The notes: generated by a model from the letters alone, not told the origin. Positions 54,656 through 63,879 are shown, numbered from the stretch's first letter. The stretch: 64,000 nt of DNA from Actinomycetes bacterium (GCA_025964575.1 JAOPYO010000172.1:39087-103086); one strand, 5' to 3'. A program made the numbers and translations.

Positions 54656-56335
54656 TCAAAAACAGGCAGGTTCGGAGTAGCCGCCCCATTCACTGCGGAG
54701 GGTGTCGCAGATCTCCCCGAGGGTGGCCTCGGCGCGGGCGGCGTCCAGCATCGCGGGGATCATGTTCTGGTCGGTACGGGCGGTTTGGATCATCTGGGTG
54801 AGCGCTTCGTCCACGGCGGCCTGATCACGGTGGGCTCTGCGGTCGGCCAGCACCTGCTTCTGATCCCGCTCGACCTCGTGGCCGACCCGCAGGACCTCCA
54901 GTGGCTCTTCGATCGTGCCGGTGTGGCAGTTCACTCCGACGATCTTCTTCTCGCCCTTCTCGAGCCGCCGCTGGTAGGCGAAGGCGGCGTCGGCGATCTC
55001 GGCCATGAAATAGCCGCCCTCGATTCCGCGCAGTATCCCGCTGGTCATCTCGAAGGGCGGGGCGCCGTCTCCCATTTCCTTGATCCGGGTGAAGATCTGT
55101 TCGGCCTCGGCCTCGAGCCGATCGGTGAGCGCCTCGACATACCAGGAACCGCCGAGCGGGTCGGCGACGTTCATCACCCCGGTCTCCTCCATGATCACCT
55201 GCTGGGTCCGCAGGGCGATCTCGGCCGCCTTCTCGCTGGGAAGGGCCAGCACCTCGTCGAGCGCATTGGTGTGCAGCGAGTTGGTGCCGCCCAGCACGGC
55301 GGCCAGCGCCTCGATGGCGGTGCGCACCACATTGTTGTCGGGTTGCTGGGCGGTCAGCGACACCCCGGCCGTCTGGGTGTGGAACCGCAACCACAGCGCC
55401 TTCTCCGACGTCGCTGCGTAAACGTCGCGGAGCCACCGGGCCCAGATCCGGCGGGCGGCCCGGAACTTGGCGACCTCTTCGAAGAAGTCGATGTGGGCAT
55501 CGAAGAAGAAGGACAATCCGGACGCGAAGGCGTTGACATCCAGTCCCCGGGACAGGCCCAGCTCGACGTACGCGAATCCGTCAGCGAGCGTGTAGGCCAG
55601 CTCCTGCGCGGCCGTGGAACCCGCCTCACGGATGTGGTAGCCGGACACGGAGAGCGGCTTGTAGCGCGGAATCTCGGCGGCACAGTGCTCCATCAGGTCA
55701 CCGATGAGGCGCAGATGGGGCTCGGGCGCGAAGAGCCACTCCTTCTGCGCGATGTACTCCTTGAAGATGTCGGTCTGCAGCGTGCCGTCCAGTTCGGCCG
55801 GCCGGAAGCCCTGGCGTTCGGCGGCCACGACGTACATGCAGAAGATCGGCACCGCCGGACCGGAGATGGTCATCGAGGTGGTGATCTCCCCCAGGGGGAT
55901 CCCGTCGAAGAGCACGTCCATGTCCACGGCGGAGTCGATGGCCACACCGCAGTGGCCGACCTCGCCGAGCGCACGCGGGTCGTCGGAGTCGCGGCCCATG
56001 AGCGTGGGCATGTCGAACGCGACGGACAGGCCCCCACCGCCCGCGGCAAGCAGCATCTTGTAGCGCTCGTTGGTCTGCCGGGCGTTCCCGAAGCCGGAGA
56101 ACTGCCGGATCGTCCACGCCCGGCCCCGGTAGCCGCCGGGATACAACCCCCGGGTGTACGGAAACTCCCCCGGCCACCCGATGCGCTCGAAGCCGGGGTC
56201 GCCGCCCGCCCGGGGACCGTAGACCGGGTCCACCGCGACCCCCGAAAGGGTGGAGAAGTCGGCCTCCCGCCTGCGCGAGGCGTCGTACCGCTCCTGCCAG
56301 CGCCGGCGGCCGTCCTCGATGTCCCCAGCATCCAT
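54656..56335 (-). CDS. icmA: Isobutyryl-CoA mutase large subunit
   Basis: B12-dependent mutase, 559 aa, with no C-terminal cobalamin domain, so a separate small subunit is required. ATG 56335 is seven bases after AGGAGG. Specificity residues: F79 in TIRQFSGFG and Q197 in IAQKEWLF sit where methylmalonyl-CoA mutase has Tyr89 and Arg207; Phe/Gln is the isobutyryl-CoA mutase signature. The SGYHIREAGSTAAQELAYTL segment holds the catalytic His. MeaB, thiolase and epimerase genes follow within 7 kb. No small subunit is in the window. Confidence 0.9.
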   Translation of the reverse strand: MDAGDIEDGRRRWQERYDASRRREADFSTLSGVAVDPVYGPRAGGDPGFERIGWPGEFPYTRGLYPGGYRGRAWTIRQFSGFGNARQTNERYKMLLAAGGGGLSVAFDMPTLMGRDSDDPRALGEVGHCGVAIDSAVDMDVLFDGIPLGEITTSMTISGPAVPIFCMYVVAAERQGFRPAELDGTLQTDIFKEYIAQKEWLFAPEPHLRLIGDLMEHCAAEIPRYKPLSVSGYHIREAGSTAAQELAYTLADGFAYVELGLSRGLDVNAFASGLSFFFDAHIDFFEEVAKFRAARRIWARWLRDVYAATSEKALWLRFHTQTAGVSLTAQQPDNNVVRTAIEALAAVLGGTNSLHTNALDEVLALPSEKAAEIALRTQQVIMEETGVMNVADPLGGSWYVEALTDRLEAEAEQIFTRIKEMGDGAPPFEMTSGILRGIEGGYFMAEIADAAFAYQRRLEKGEKKIVGVNCHTGTIEEPLEVLRVGHEVERDQKQVLADRRAHRDQAAVDEALTQMIQTARTDQNMIPAMLDAARAEATLGEICDTLRSEWGGYSEPACF

Positions 56336-56612
56336 GATCACACCTCCTGAGGGGTATCTACCCGCCTGCCGGGCGTGCACGAGCGACGCGCCCCAGAGGC
56401 TCCCGCCCGCTCGTCCGGATCGAATCCTCGTCACGGACGGTGACGCCGTGGGCCTGCCCGTGCGCGCCGATATGGGTGTGTATTTCGCCCGCGAGTTCCC
56501 CGCTAACCCGTTCTCAATTCCAGAATACCCGCCAAATCGCCCATAGCTGCAACACCCCGGCCACGCCTCCGCATACGACCGTTCCCGCCTCGGACGGAAG
56601 CACAAAAGAGAG

Positions 56613-56642
56613 CTGACAGCCATCGCCAAGCCTGGTTATAGT
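56613..56642 (+). promoter_or_regulatory. Promoter upstream of the ABC-like operon
   Basis: CTGACA (56613-56618) and TATAGT (56637-56642) are 18 bases apart, close to housekeeping consensus. Predicted start near 56649, leaving a 120-base leader before the ATPase gene. That leader contains a 33-codon frame (56653-56754, ATG, AGAGG upstream) which may or may not be translated. Confidence 0.6.
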
Positions 56643-56769
56643 TCAGAGGTCGATGCGTGTTGCGACGGCAAAAGGGGGTACGCGACCCGAGCTCCGGGGG
56701 GAGAGCGGGAAATGCATCCAGAACCCTCCACCCGTCACCACCGCATGGCGATAACGGGGGGTTCAAAAA

Positions 56770-57609
56770 ATGATCGCGGATGTATCCACGATCGTGGCCC
56801 GAGGAATGGGTGTCCACCGCAGGGGGCGGTGGCTTCTGCGCCCGGCGGACTTCGGCATTGCCGGAGGTCTGATCGGTTTGACCGGTCCGTCAGGTGTGGG
56901 AAAGTCAACCCTGCTCGCCACGTTCGCAACTCTGCGCCGTCCACATGTCGGCGCACTTGACGTTCTCGGATATGACACCGGGAACTCCGCCGATCTGCGC
57001 CACTTGCGGGCGAGGATCGGCCATCTACCCAGCGATTTCAGCTGGGCGGACGGTCTCCGTGTTCGCGACTTCGTCGCTTACGCGGCCTATTACAAATGCG
57101 CACCTACTCCGGCTGTTAATTCAGTCATTGAACGGCTCGATCTCGGTGACGTCGCGGCAATGAAGCTGGGAATGCTGCCGACTGATGTGCGCCTGCGTGC
57201 GGGAATGGCCGCCACCTGCGTACATGAGCCAGAGTTGGTGCTCTTGGACGAGCCACTGACCGGGGTGAATGAGCAGGCCGCCAACGAATTATTCCCGCTG
57301 CTGAGATCGCTCGCTCCAACGGTTCTCATTACCGCACCTGCCGCCGGGCAGGTGGTGGGCTGGTGTGATCAGGTCTTCGCGCTCGCCCGTGGTCGGCTCA
57401 CCGAGCTGGCCACCCAGCCGCGACCGACCGTCACCGGCGGACGCGGACGGCATCCCACGGTCGGCGGCCACATGGAGGTCATCACGCCACGTGACCGGAC
57501 CGCCGGACTCACTGTCCCGGCGTCCGGCCACCACGTGCGGGATGTTCCGGGCCTGGACGTTCCCGTGCGGCTGAAGCGGCTCCCGGTCGGAAGCGGTGCC
57601 GGTGTCTGA
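56770..57609 (+). CDS. Degenerate ABC-type ATPase
   Basis: 279 aa. Walker A GPSGVGKST (39-47) and Walker B LVLLDEP (156-162) are intact. The Q-loop Gln is Ser (HLPSDF, S88), the LSGGQ signature reads LPTDV (136-140), and the H-loop His is absent (LITAPAAG, 187-193). So it can probably bind ATP but not form a normal catalytic dimer with itself. The C-terminal 70 residues are Pro/Gly/Arg-rich. Overlaps the downstream permease gene by 14 bases. Confidence 0.85.
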   Translation: MIADVSTIVARGMGVHRRGRWLLRPADFGIAGGLIGLTGPSGVGKSTLLATFATLRRPHVGALDVLGYDTGNSADLRHLRARIGHLPSDFSWADGLRVRDFVAYAAYYKCAPTPAVNSVIERLDLGDVAAMKLGMLPTDVRLRAGMAATCVHEPELVLLDEPLTGVNEQAANELFPLLRSLAPTVLITAPAAGQVVGWCDQVFALARGRLTELATQPRPTVTGGRGRHPTVGGHMEVITPRDRTAGLTVPASGHHVRDVPGLDVPVRLKRLPVGSGAGV

Positions 57610-58852
57610 GCTGGGACGGGTGCTGCGGGTGGACGCCCGCAGGACGGCGGCGCTGATCGCGGTGCCGGTGCTCGCCGGGCTGGGCGTGGCCCTCGCCTGG
57701 CGAGCCCTCATCCCAGGTGTCGCCTACTGGGACAACACCGTGGTGGCCGTCAGCGCCTCGGTCCGGTTGCTGGGCCCGGTCGCCGCCACGCTGGCCGCGT
57801 GGGGGGCGGTGCGCGAGCACCGTCTCGACTACCTGCGCAGTCTGACCTCACGCTCACCCGCCACCGGCCCGCTGCTGGACCTGCTCCTGCTCACAGTGGT
57901 GGCGTTGCTGGCGTATGGGGTCGTCGCCACGGTGATCGTCGTGGAGACCCTGCTGCGTGCGGGCTCCTGGGATCTGCGACCGACCGGGCTCCTCGCCGGC
58001 GCGGCGGCCCTGGCTCTGCACGTCGTGCTCGGCTGTCTGGCCGGACGGCTGGTCCCCAGCCCACTGGTCGTGGTCGCGGTGGCGGTGACGACCTTGCTGT
58101 GGGCCGTGCTGCGTGCGGACGGCTCATCCTGGCTGAGCCTGCTCCCGCCCGCGGCCATCGGCCATGTCCAGCTGTTCGCCGGACTGCGTCCGGGGGTATT
58201 CACCGATCAGCTGCTCTGGTCATTGGGGCTCGGCACGACCCTGGTCCTGAGCTATGTATGGACCGTGTCCCGGCGGGCGACGATCGCCCTGCCGATCGCG
58301 GCGGCACTGGCGGTCACGACAGTGAGCACCGTGCGCCTGCACGGTTACGGCGGCGCGGCGCTCGCCCCGGCACCGATCGGCTATGCCTGCAGCAGGTGGC
58401 CGCTGACGGTGTGCGTCCACCCGGCGCTGCGCCCCGCACTGCCCTCCCTCGAGGCGGCGATGACACCGCTCGCCGCCCGGCTGGCCGACACCCCAGGCGC
58501 CTTCACCCGGGTGGAGCAGCTACGGGCCGACGATCCGGTGACGATACGGGGCGGCGTGGCGAGGATGCATCTGGCCGATCTGGCGCCTGGTTACGGGCAC
58601 CGGGCGGCTGAAGAGATCGGGCTCGGCCTGATCGACCCCCAGGCCTGCGCCGACCCGGGCCACCTGCGCAGCGCGGTGTACAGCTCCATGGTCCGTGCCT
58701 GGCTGCTCGACGAGCGGCCGCCGCCGGTGCCCGAACCGGCGATCACCCGGCGGTTCGTCCGCTGGGGTGAACAGACACGCCGCAACTGGTTCCGCGCGCA
58801 CTATGCCGGGTTCCGCCGGTGCGCGCTCAGGCCGCACGACTTCACGGGTTGA
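57596..58852 (+). CDS. Membrane partner of the ABC-like ATPase
   Basis: 418 aa from GTG 57596 (or GTG 57602). Six likely membrane segments in the first 250 residues, ABC-2-permease-like in spacing, then a soluble C-terminal half (about 255-418) with AAEEIGLGLIDPQACADP and RRNWFRAHYAGFRRCALRPH. Overlaps the ATPase gene, so the two are co-translated. What is transported, if anything, is not evident. Confidence 0.78.
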   Translation: MPVSELGRVLRVDARRTAALIAVPVLAGLGVALAWRALIPGVAYWDNTVVAVSASVRLLGPVAATLAAWGAVREHRLDYLRSLTSRSPATGPLLDLLLLTVVALLAYGVVATVIVVETLLRAGSWDLRPTGLLAGAAALALHVVLGCLAGRLVPSPLVVVAVAVTTLLWAVLRADGSSWLSLLPPAAIGHVQLFAGLRPGVFTDQLLWSLGLGTTLVLSYVWTVSRRATIALPIAAALAVTTVSTVRLHGYGGAALAPAPIGYACSRWPLTVCVHPALRPALPSLEAAMTPLAARLADTPGAFTRVEQLRADDPVTIRGGVARMHLADLAPGYGHRAAEEIGLGLIDPQACADPGHLRSAVYSSMVRAWLLDERPPPVPEPAITRRFVRWGEQTRRNWFRAHYAGFRRCALRPHDFTG

Positions 58853-58901
58853 GCGACGGCAAGGCCCCCTCCCCCTCAGCGTGGGCCTCGCCATCGCTCA
58901 A
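58849..58901 (+). terminator. 19-bp stem hairpin including the stop codon
   Basis: Arm 58849-58867 and arm 58883-58901 pair over 19 bases; the two mismatches are G-U wobbles. The permease stop codon TGA (58850-58852) is inside the left arm, so the transcript ends immediately after translation stops. Confidence 0.8.
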
Positions 58902-59170
58902 CCCAGCTTGAGAACCGCCGGTCGGAGCCGGACACGCTCAACGACGAACGGTACGAACGAGGTCGCCTCCGCGAGAGAGACGAACCGAAGCGTACGAACC
59001 ATGTCCACAACCAGGCCAACGGAGATATACCGGCCCGGGTTCCGGTCTTCGCTATGGCTCTTCTCACACGGGTCCGCGCCTACCCCGCCTCCGAGGCGAG
59101 GCCAGGGTCCCAGGATGAACAGGACACCAGACCCGCGCGCACCTGTGGTCATTCACCCTATTGTTGCCCC
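58902..59170. other. Intergenic region before the DUF2127 gene
   Basis: No convincing gene. A minus-strand frame ends at 58898 with a hydrophobic-looking tail (ERVRLRPAVLKLG) but has no ribosome site. TATTGT at about 59160 lies a few bases before the GTG at 59171, suggesting a leaderless or near-leaderless transcript. Confidence 0.4.
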
Positions 59171-60007
59171 GTGGACTGGAGCCTGCTGACGTGTGCGCGT
59201 AAGGGTCACATCACTTACGCACCGGACGAAACTCAACTGCGCGAACAGCTGCACGTGCCGACGCCCTCCGGCGAGGCATGGCGGTGCCTGCGCTGCGGCA
59301 CGTACGTGCACGGCGAGCCGCACGGCGGCGGGCCCGCCGCCAACGCGCCGCTGGTGCCTCGCGGGCGGGCGCTCCGGGACGCCTTCATCATGCGGTTCTT
59401 CGCGGTCGAGCGCGGGATCCGCGGGGTGATCGTGGCGCTCGCGGCCTGGGGCGTCTGGAAGTTCGCGCACAGCCGGGAGTCGATCCAGCAGATCTTCGAG
59501 CGCGAGATCCCGATCCTCAAGCCCGTCGCCAAGCAGATCGGCCTGGATCTCGACAACTCAAAGATCGTCACCGCGATCCGACATGTCTTCGAGCTCAAGT
59601 CCACCACCCTGGTCTGGGTGGCGGTCGCACTGCTCGTCTATGCCGCCATTGAGATCATCGAGGCGGTCGGGTTGTGGATGCTCAAGCGCTGGGGTGAGTA
59701 CTTCGCCGTCATCGCCACCTCGTTCGGGCTGCCGATCGAGATCTACGAACTGACCGAGAAGATTTCACCGCTCCGCATCGGCGCGCTGGTCATCAACGTG
59801 GGACTCATCGTCTACATCGTGATCAGCAAGCGGCTGTTCGGCGTACGCGGCGGCAAGGCCGCGCACGAGGCACATCTGCGCAGTGAGTCCCTCCTCGAGG
59901 TCGAGCAGGCCACTCACGAGCCGGATCTGCACGGCCGAGCGCTGGCCAAGTCGGCGGGCACAGCGGAGCCCACCGCCCAAGCCTCGAAAGAGTCACCCGC
60001 ACCGTAA
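59171..60007 (+). CDS. DUF2127 membrane protein
   Basis: 278 aa from GTG 59171 (VDWSLLTCARKGHITYAPDE). N-terminal cytoplasmic part with C38 and C41 (RCLRCGTYVHGEP), then four membrane segments: about 75-92, 140-160, 175-195 and 203-225. DUF2127 proteins have no known function. The CxxC suggests a metal-binding or redox-active head. The longer frame to 59054 is not supported by a ribosome site. Confidence 0.85.
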   Translation: MDWSLLTCARKGHITYAPDETQLREQLHVPTPSGEAWRCLRCGTYVHGEPHGGGPAANAPLVPRGRALRDAFIMRFFAVERGIRGVIVALAAWGVWKFAHSRESIQQIFEREIPILKPVAKQIGLDLDNSKIVTAIRHVFELKSTTLVWVAVALLVYAAIEIIEAVGLWMLKRWGEYFAVIATSFGLPIEIYELTEKISPLRIGALVINVGLIVYIVISKRLFGVRGGKAAHEAHLRSESLLEVEQATHEPDLHGRALAKSAGTAEPTAQASKESPAP

Positions 60008-60042
60008 GGTGAAACGTCAATTTCGAGGGGAATGCCCCACTC

Positions 60043-60759
60043 ATGGCACGCTCAAAAGCGAAACGCGATGAACGGGTCGAGGCTGAGCGGGTCGAGGCTG
60101 AGCAGACGGTGAAGGTCAACCGGAAACGCGGGCTGCGGACGTCTCTGCTGCTCGCCGTGGTGGTCGTAGTGATCGCCCTGGCGGCACAGGTACTGCATCT
60201 CGTACCGGGCTGGCTCAACCCCTTCGCCGAGCAGACCAAGGACCGCAGTAGTCCGGTCGTGCTCAAATCGATCCGTGATCTCTCTCGATATGAGGCCGCC
60301 GCCGGGGAATACCAGGTGGTGGTCGACCTGGAGAAAGACGCCAAGTTCCTGCCCAGCGCGATCCGGGGGCAACGCACCCTGTTCGTGGGGAACGGCAACG
60401 TCAACGCCTATGTGGACTTCTCCAAACTGGCCTCCGGCGCGGTGACGATCGACAAAAACCGCACCACCGCCACCATCAAGCTGCCACACGCGCGGCTGGA
60501 ACCCACCAATCTCGATCCCAAGAAGAGCTATGTCTTCGCGACGCAGCGGGGCCTCTTCGACCGGATCGGCGAGTTCTTCACCGGGAACCCCAACGACCAG
60601 CAACAGCTGTATGTCCTGGCCACCCAGAAGATCCAGACCGCGGCACAACAGAGCGGCCTTCTTGAACGGGCCGACCAGAACACCAAGCGGATGCTCGAGA
60701 ACCTGCTCAAGGCCCTCGGCTTCAAGACCGTCACCGTGACCCTCACCGACACCTCGTGA
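60043..60759 (+). CDS. DUF4230 membrane-anchored protein
   Basis: 238 aa. Basic/acidic N-terminus with a perfect 15-bp DNA duplication giving ERVEAERVEAE, one membrane helix at about 33-52, then an extracytoplasmic domain (LSRYEAAAGEYQVVVDLEKD) of the DUF4230 type and a C-terminal helix. Thirty-five bases after the DUF2127 gene, so likely one operon. Function unknown. Confidence 0.85.
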   Translation: MARSKAKRDERVEAERVEAEQTVKVNRKRGLRTSLLLAVVVVVIALAAQVLHLVPGWLNPFAEQTKDRSSPVVLKSIRDLSRYEAAAGEYQVVVDLEKDAKFLPSAIRGQRTLFVGNGNVNAYVDFSKLASGAVTIDKNRTTATIKLPHARLEPTNLDPKKSYVFATQRGLFDRIGEFFTGNPNDQQQLYVLATQKIQTAAQQSGLLERADQNTKRMLENLLKALGFKTVTVTLTDTS

Positions 60760-60836
60760 TCTCTCCTCGTTGATCAGGGGCGATCGCACCACCCGTTCTG
60801 CTCGGCGTGGTGCGTTCGCCCTTGATCAAGGAGAGA
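60760..60836. terminator. Long bidirectional hairpin overlapping the meaB end
   Basis: Arms 60760-60792 and 60807-60836 pair over about 30 bases with one three-base bulge and two mismatches (TCTCTCCT, TGATCA, GGGCGA and CGCACCAC blocks). It begins one base after the DUF4230 stop and its right arm includes the last codons and stop of meaB, so it should terminate both convergent transcripts. Confidence 0.85.
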
Positions 60837-61821
60837 TGACCTCCGCCACGAGGCGGTCGGCGGCGGCGTAAGGGTCGCACGCTCCCTTGACGACCTGCTC
60901 CGCCAGCGCGTCCAGGTTCTGGTTGCCACGCGGATCGGCCATACGCTCGCGCAGCGCGGTCACGGCGATGGCAGTGATCTCGGCACGAGCACGGGCCAGC
61001 CGGCGCCGTCGCAGCGCCCCGGTGGTTCCCAGCCAGGCACGATGCTCGTCGAGCGCCTCGACCACCTGCCCGATGCCCTCGCCCTGGACCGCGACCGTGG
61101 AGACGATGGGCACCCGCCAGTCATCCAGCGCGGCCTCATCGAGCGACGGTGACCGAGGGGTGGTCGCCGGGGCAAGACTCTGCATGGAGCGCAGGTCCCG
61201 GACCGTCTGCTCAGCACCGTCGCGGTCGGCCTTGTTGACGACGAAGACATCGGCGATCTCGAGGATGCCCGCCTTGGCCGCCTGGATGGAGTCGCCCATG
61301 CCGGGTGCCACCAGCACGATCGTCGTGTCGGCCAGCGAGGCGATCTCCACCTCCGCCTGACCGACCCCCACGGTCTCGACCAGGATGACCTCGCAGCCCG
61401 CCGCGTCCAGCACCCGGATGGCCTGCGGCGTGGCCCAGGACAGCCCGCCGAGGTGTCCCCGGCTGGCCATCGACCGGATGAACACGCCGGGATCGGTGGC
61501 ATGCTCCTGCATCCGCACCCGGTCACCGAGGAGCGCACCTCCGGTGAACGGCGAGGACGGGTCGATGGCGAGCACCCCAGCCGTGCGGCCCCGCTCACGA
61601 AAGGCCGTCACCAGCGCGCTCGTAGCACTCGACTTGCCCACCCCAGGGGCTCCGGTGAGCCCGATGATCTGCGCGTTGCCGGCCAGTGGGTTGAGCGCGG
61701 CCATCACCTCGCGCAACTCTGGTGAGGCGTCCTCCACCAGTGAGATCAGCCGGGCCACCGCCCGCGGCTCCCCGGAGCGCGCTCGCTCGACCAACCCAGG
61801 AACATCGATCGCCCGCGCCAC
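60826..61821 (-). CDS. meaB: MeaB-type GTPase, acyl-CoA mutase chaperone
   Basis: G3E-family GTPase that protects and reloads B12-dependent CoA mutases. 331 aa. P-loop GAPGVGKSS (about 56-64), switch region DPSSPFTGGALLGDRVRM, ETVGVGQAEVEIA and NKADRDGAEQ. ATG/GTG start at 61821. Five kilobases from the isobutyryl-CoA mutase subunit gene, which it presumably serves. Confidence 0.95.
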   Translation of the reverse strand: MARAIDVPGLVERARSGEPRAVARLISLVEDASPELREVMAALNPLAGNAQIIGLTGAPGVGKSSATSALVTAFRERGRTAGVLAIDPSSPFTGGALLGDRVRMQEHATDPGVFIRSMASRGHLGGLSWATPQAIRVLDAAGCEVILVETVGVGQAEVEIASLADTTIVLVAPGMGDSIQAAKAGILEIADVFVVNKADRDGAEQTVRDLRSMQSLAPATTPRSPSLDEAALDDWRVPIVSTVAVQGEGIGQVVEALDEHRAWLGTTGALRRRRLARARAEITAIAVTALRERMADPRGNQNLDALAEQVVKGACDPYAAADRLVAEVISP

Positions 61822-61904
61822 AGCACCTCCCTGCCGCCTCTCCCCTTGTGATCACACGGCTTCACGAAGGAATCGGGTCAGCCGATCTCCAGCGGGTCGA
61901 GCAC

Positions 61905-62039
61905 TCAGGCGAGGCCGGCCCGGAGAACCTCGGTCTCCATGATCTCGGGGTCATAGGTGATCACGAACTGGCGGGCGTGCCCACCGGGCTCAGGATCCGG
62001 GAACGCGGATGATGAGGGCGTCGCCCTGGCCGCCACCAC
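61905..62039 (-). CDS. Candidate small ORF overlapping the thiolase end
   Basis: Frame from tandem GTGs (62039 or 62036) to TGA at 61905, about 44 codons. The part beyond the thiolase stop reads [20 protein letters not shown] and has nearly all G or C in third positions, which looks coding. Either a small gene overlapping the thiolase gene or the remnant C-terminus of a lost gene. No family recognised. Confidence 0.35.
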   Translation of the reverse strand: MVAARATPSSSAFPDPEPGGHARQFVITYDPEIMETEVLRAGLA

Positions 62040-63174
62040 CGCAGAGGGCCGCCGCGCCGGTGCCGCCGCCACGCCTCTTCAACTCGTATGCCAGGTGCAG
62101 CAGGATACGGGCTCCGGACATGCCGATCGGGTGGCCGAGCGCGATCCCGCCCCCGTTGACGTTGACCTTGTCGGGGCCGACGCCGAGGTCCTTCATCGAC
62201 TGGATACCGACCGCGGCGAACGCCTCATTGATCTCGATGAGATCCAGCTCGTCGATGGAAAGACCCTCCTTGCCGAGGGCGTGCCGGATGGCGTTGGACG
62301 GCTGTGACTGCAGCGAGTTGTCCGGACCGGCCACGTTGCCGTGCGCGCCGATCTCGGCCAGCCAGGTGAGGCCCAACTCCTCCGCCTTGGCCTTGGACAT
62401 CACCACGACGGCGCAGGCCCCGTCGGAGATCTGCGAGGACGAGCCGGCGGTGATGGTGCCGTCCTTGTCGAACGCCGGTCGCAGTTTCGCCAGGGACTCG
62501 GCCGTCGTGTCCGCTCGTACGCCCTCATCGGTCGAGAAGACGACCGGCTCGCCGCGTCGCTGCGGGATCTCCACCGGGACGATCTCTTCTTCGAAGAGGC
62601 CGTTCTTGATGGCGGCCGCCGCCCGCTGGTGCGACCGGGCGGAGAACTCGTCCTGCTCGTCACGGCGCAGGCCGAGCTTGGCGTTGAAGCGTTCGGTCGC
62701 CTCTCCCATCGGGCAGGCGTCGAAGATGTCGGTGAGCCCGTCGTAGGCCATGTGGTCGAGCACCTCGACCGAGCCGTACTTGTATCCGCTCCGCGACTTG
62801 GGCAGCAGATGCGGGGCATTGGTCATCGACTCCATACCACCGGCGACGACGATGTCGAACTCGCCGGCTCGGATGAGCTGGTCGGCCAGCGCGATGGCGT
62901 CGAGACCGGAGAGGCAGACCTTGTTGATGGTGATCGACGGGACGCTCATGGGGATACCCGCCTTGACCGCCGCCTGGCGCGACGGGATCTGGCCGGCGCC
63001 CGCCTGCAGCACCTGGCCCAGAATCACGTACTCGACCTGGTCGCCGGCGATCCCGGCCCGTTCCAGCGCCGCCTTGATGGCGATACCGCCCAGGTCGACG
63101 GCGCTGAAGTCCTTGAGTGAACCGAGCAGGCGCCCGATGGGCGTACGCGCTCCGGCGACGATCACTGAGGTCAT
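61990..63174 (-). CDS. Acetyl-CoA C-acetyltransferase (thiolase)
   Basis: 394 aa. Nucleophilic cysteine in [12 protein letters not shown] (near residue 88), His in [20 protein letters not shown], and the second cysteine in [16 protein letters not shown]. Condenses two acetyl-CoA or splits acetoacetyl-CoA. Lies between meaB and the epimerase gene, a group I recall as neighbours in Streptomyces coelicolor too. Confidence 0.95.
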   Translation of the reverse strand: MTSVIVAGARTPIGRLLGSLKDFSAVDLGGIAIKAALERAGIAGDQVEYVILGQVLQAGAGQIPSRQAAVKAGIPMSVPSITINKVCLSGLDAIALADQLIRAGEFDIVVAGGMESMTNAPHLLPKSRSGYKYGSVEVLDHMAYDGLTDIFDACPMGEATERFNAKLGLRRDEQDEFSARSHQRAAAAIKNGLFEEEIVPVEIPQRRGEPVVFSTDEGVRADTTAESLAKLRPAFDKDGTITAGSSSQISDGACAVVVMSKAKAEELGLTWLAEIGAHGNVAGPDNSLQSQPSNAIRHALGKEGLSIDELDLIEINEAFAAVGIQSMKDLGVGPDKVNVNGGGIALGHPIGMSGARILLHLAYELKRRGGGTGAAALCGGGGQGDALIIRVPGS

Positions 63175-63256
63175 GAGAGGGGTCTCCAGAGAGGTCGGGC
63201 GGCGATGTTTGCCACCATACCCAGGAGAACCGAATCACCTTCCGGGAGGCCCGCCC

Positions 63257-63700
63257 ATGCTCACGCGTATCGACCACATCGGAATCGCCTGCCACGACCT
63301 CGACGCGACCGTCGAGTTCTACCGCCGTACGTACGGCTTCGGGAGGGATGACAGCGACATCCATTTCGAGGTCAACGAGGAACAGGGCGTTCGGGAGGCG
63401 ATGCTCAAGATCAATGAGGCCGGCGACGGGGGCGCGACCTATCTCCAGCTGATCGAGCCGATCCGTGATGACTCGCCGATCGCCAAGTTCCTGGCCAAGA
63501 ACGGGGAGGGCGTTCATCACATCGCCTTCGGGACCGACGGTGACGTTCAGGAGGAGGCCGACGGGATCGGCGAGCACGGTGTGCGGGTGCTGTACGACAC
63601 CCCACGCCGGGGCTCGATGGGCTCGCGGATCACCTTTTTGCACCCCAAGGACTGCGGGGGCGTGCTGACCGAACTCGTCCAGGCCGCGGCCAAGCACTGA
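63257..63700 (+). CDS. mce: Methylmalonyl-CoA epimerase
   Basis: Interconverts R- and S-methylmalonyl-CoA. 147 aa from ATG 63257, with GGGAGG upstream. Glyoxalase fold with metal ligands in RIDHIGIACHDL, TYLQLIEPI, VHHIAFGTD and a Glu near GGVLTELVQ. Divergent from the thiolase gene. With the mutase and MeaB it outlines a valine/propionate CoA-ester route. Confidence 0.95.
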   Translation: MLTRIDHIGIACHDLDATVEFYRRTYGFGRDDSDIHFEVNEEQGVREAMLKINEAGDGGATYLQLIEPIRDDSPIAKFLAKNGEGVHHIAFGTDGDVQEEADGIGEHGVRVLYDTPRRGSMGSRITFLHPKDCGGVLTELVQAAAKH

Positions 63701-63879
63701 GGGCCTGCCGCCGCCTGCGCAGGTAGTCCGTTTCGTGACGTGATCGAAATCACTTGGTCACTCAGCGGATTTCGGGTGGGGCAAATGGGGGATTTTGGGC
63801 GGTTTTGGGGCTTTTGACAGCACCTTCATCTCTCCACCTTCCGGTCGCTGGAAGCGTTACAAACAAGACAAAGCACGCA
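63701..63879. other. Intergenic region with hairpins and AT-rich stretch
   Basis: GTGATCGAAATCAC near 63741 forms a short stem after mce. A T/G-rich run (about 63781-63813) is followed by TTGACA at about 63813, a plausible -35 element for a plus-strand gene beyond; no convincing -10 is seen at normal spacing. Confidence 0.4.

Noticed and set aside
58898..59152. 84-aa minus-strand frame ending ERVRLRPAVLKLG
   Set aside because: No ribosome site and mixed codon bias; the last 34 residues look slightly protein-like but there is not enough to call a gene.
60073..60102. Perfect 15-bp direct repeat in the DUF4230 gene
   Set aside because: In-frame duplication in a disordered N-terminus; noted in the gene entry but not interesting on its own.
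61848..61855. TGTGATCACA as a possible CRP/FNR-type site
   Set aside because: Half sites abut without the six-base spacer required; better explained by the recurrent GTGATCAC palindrome.
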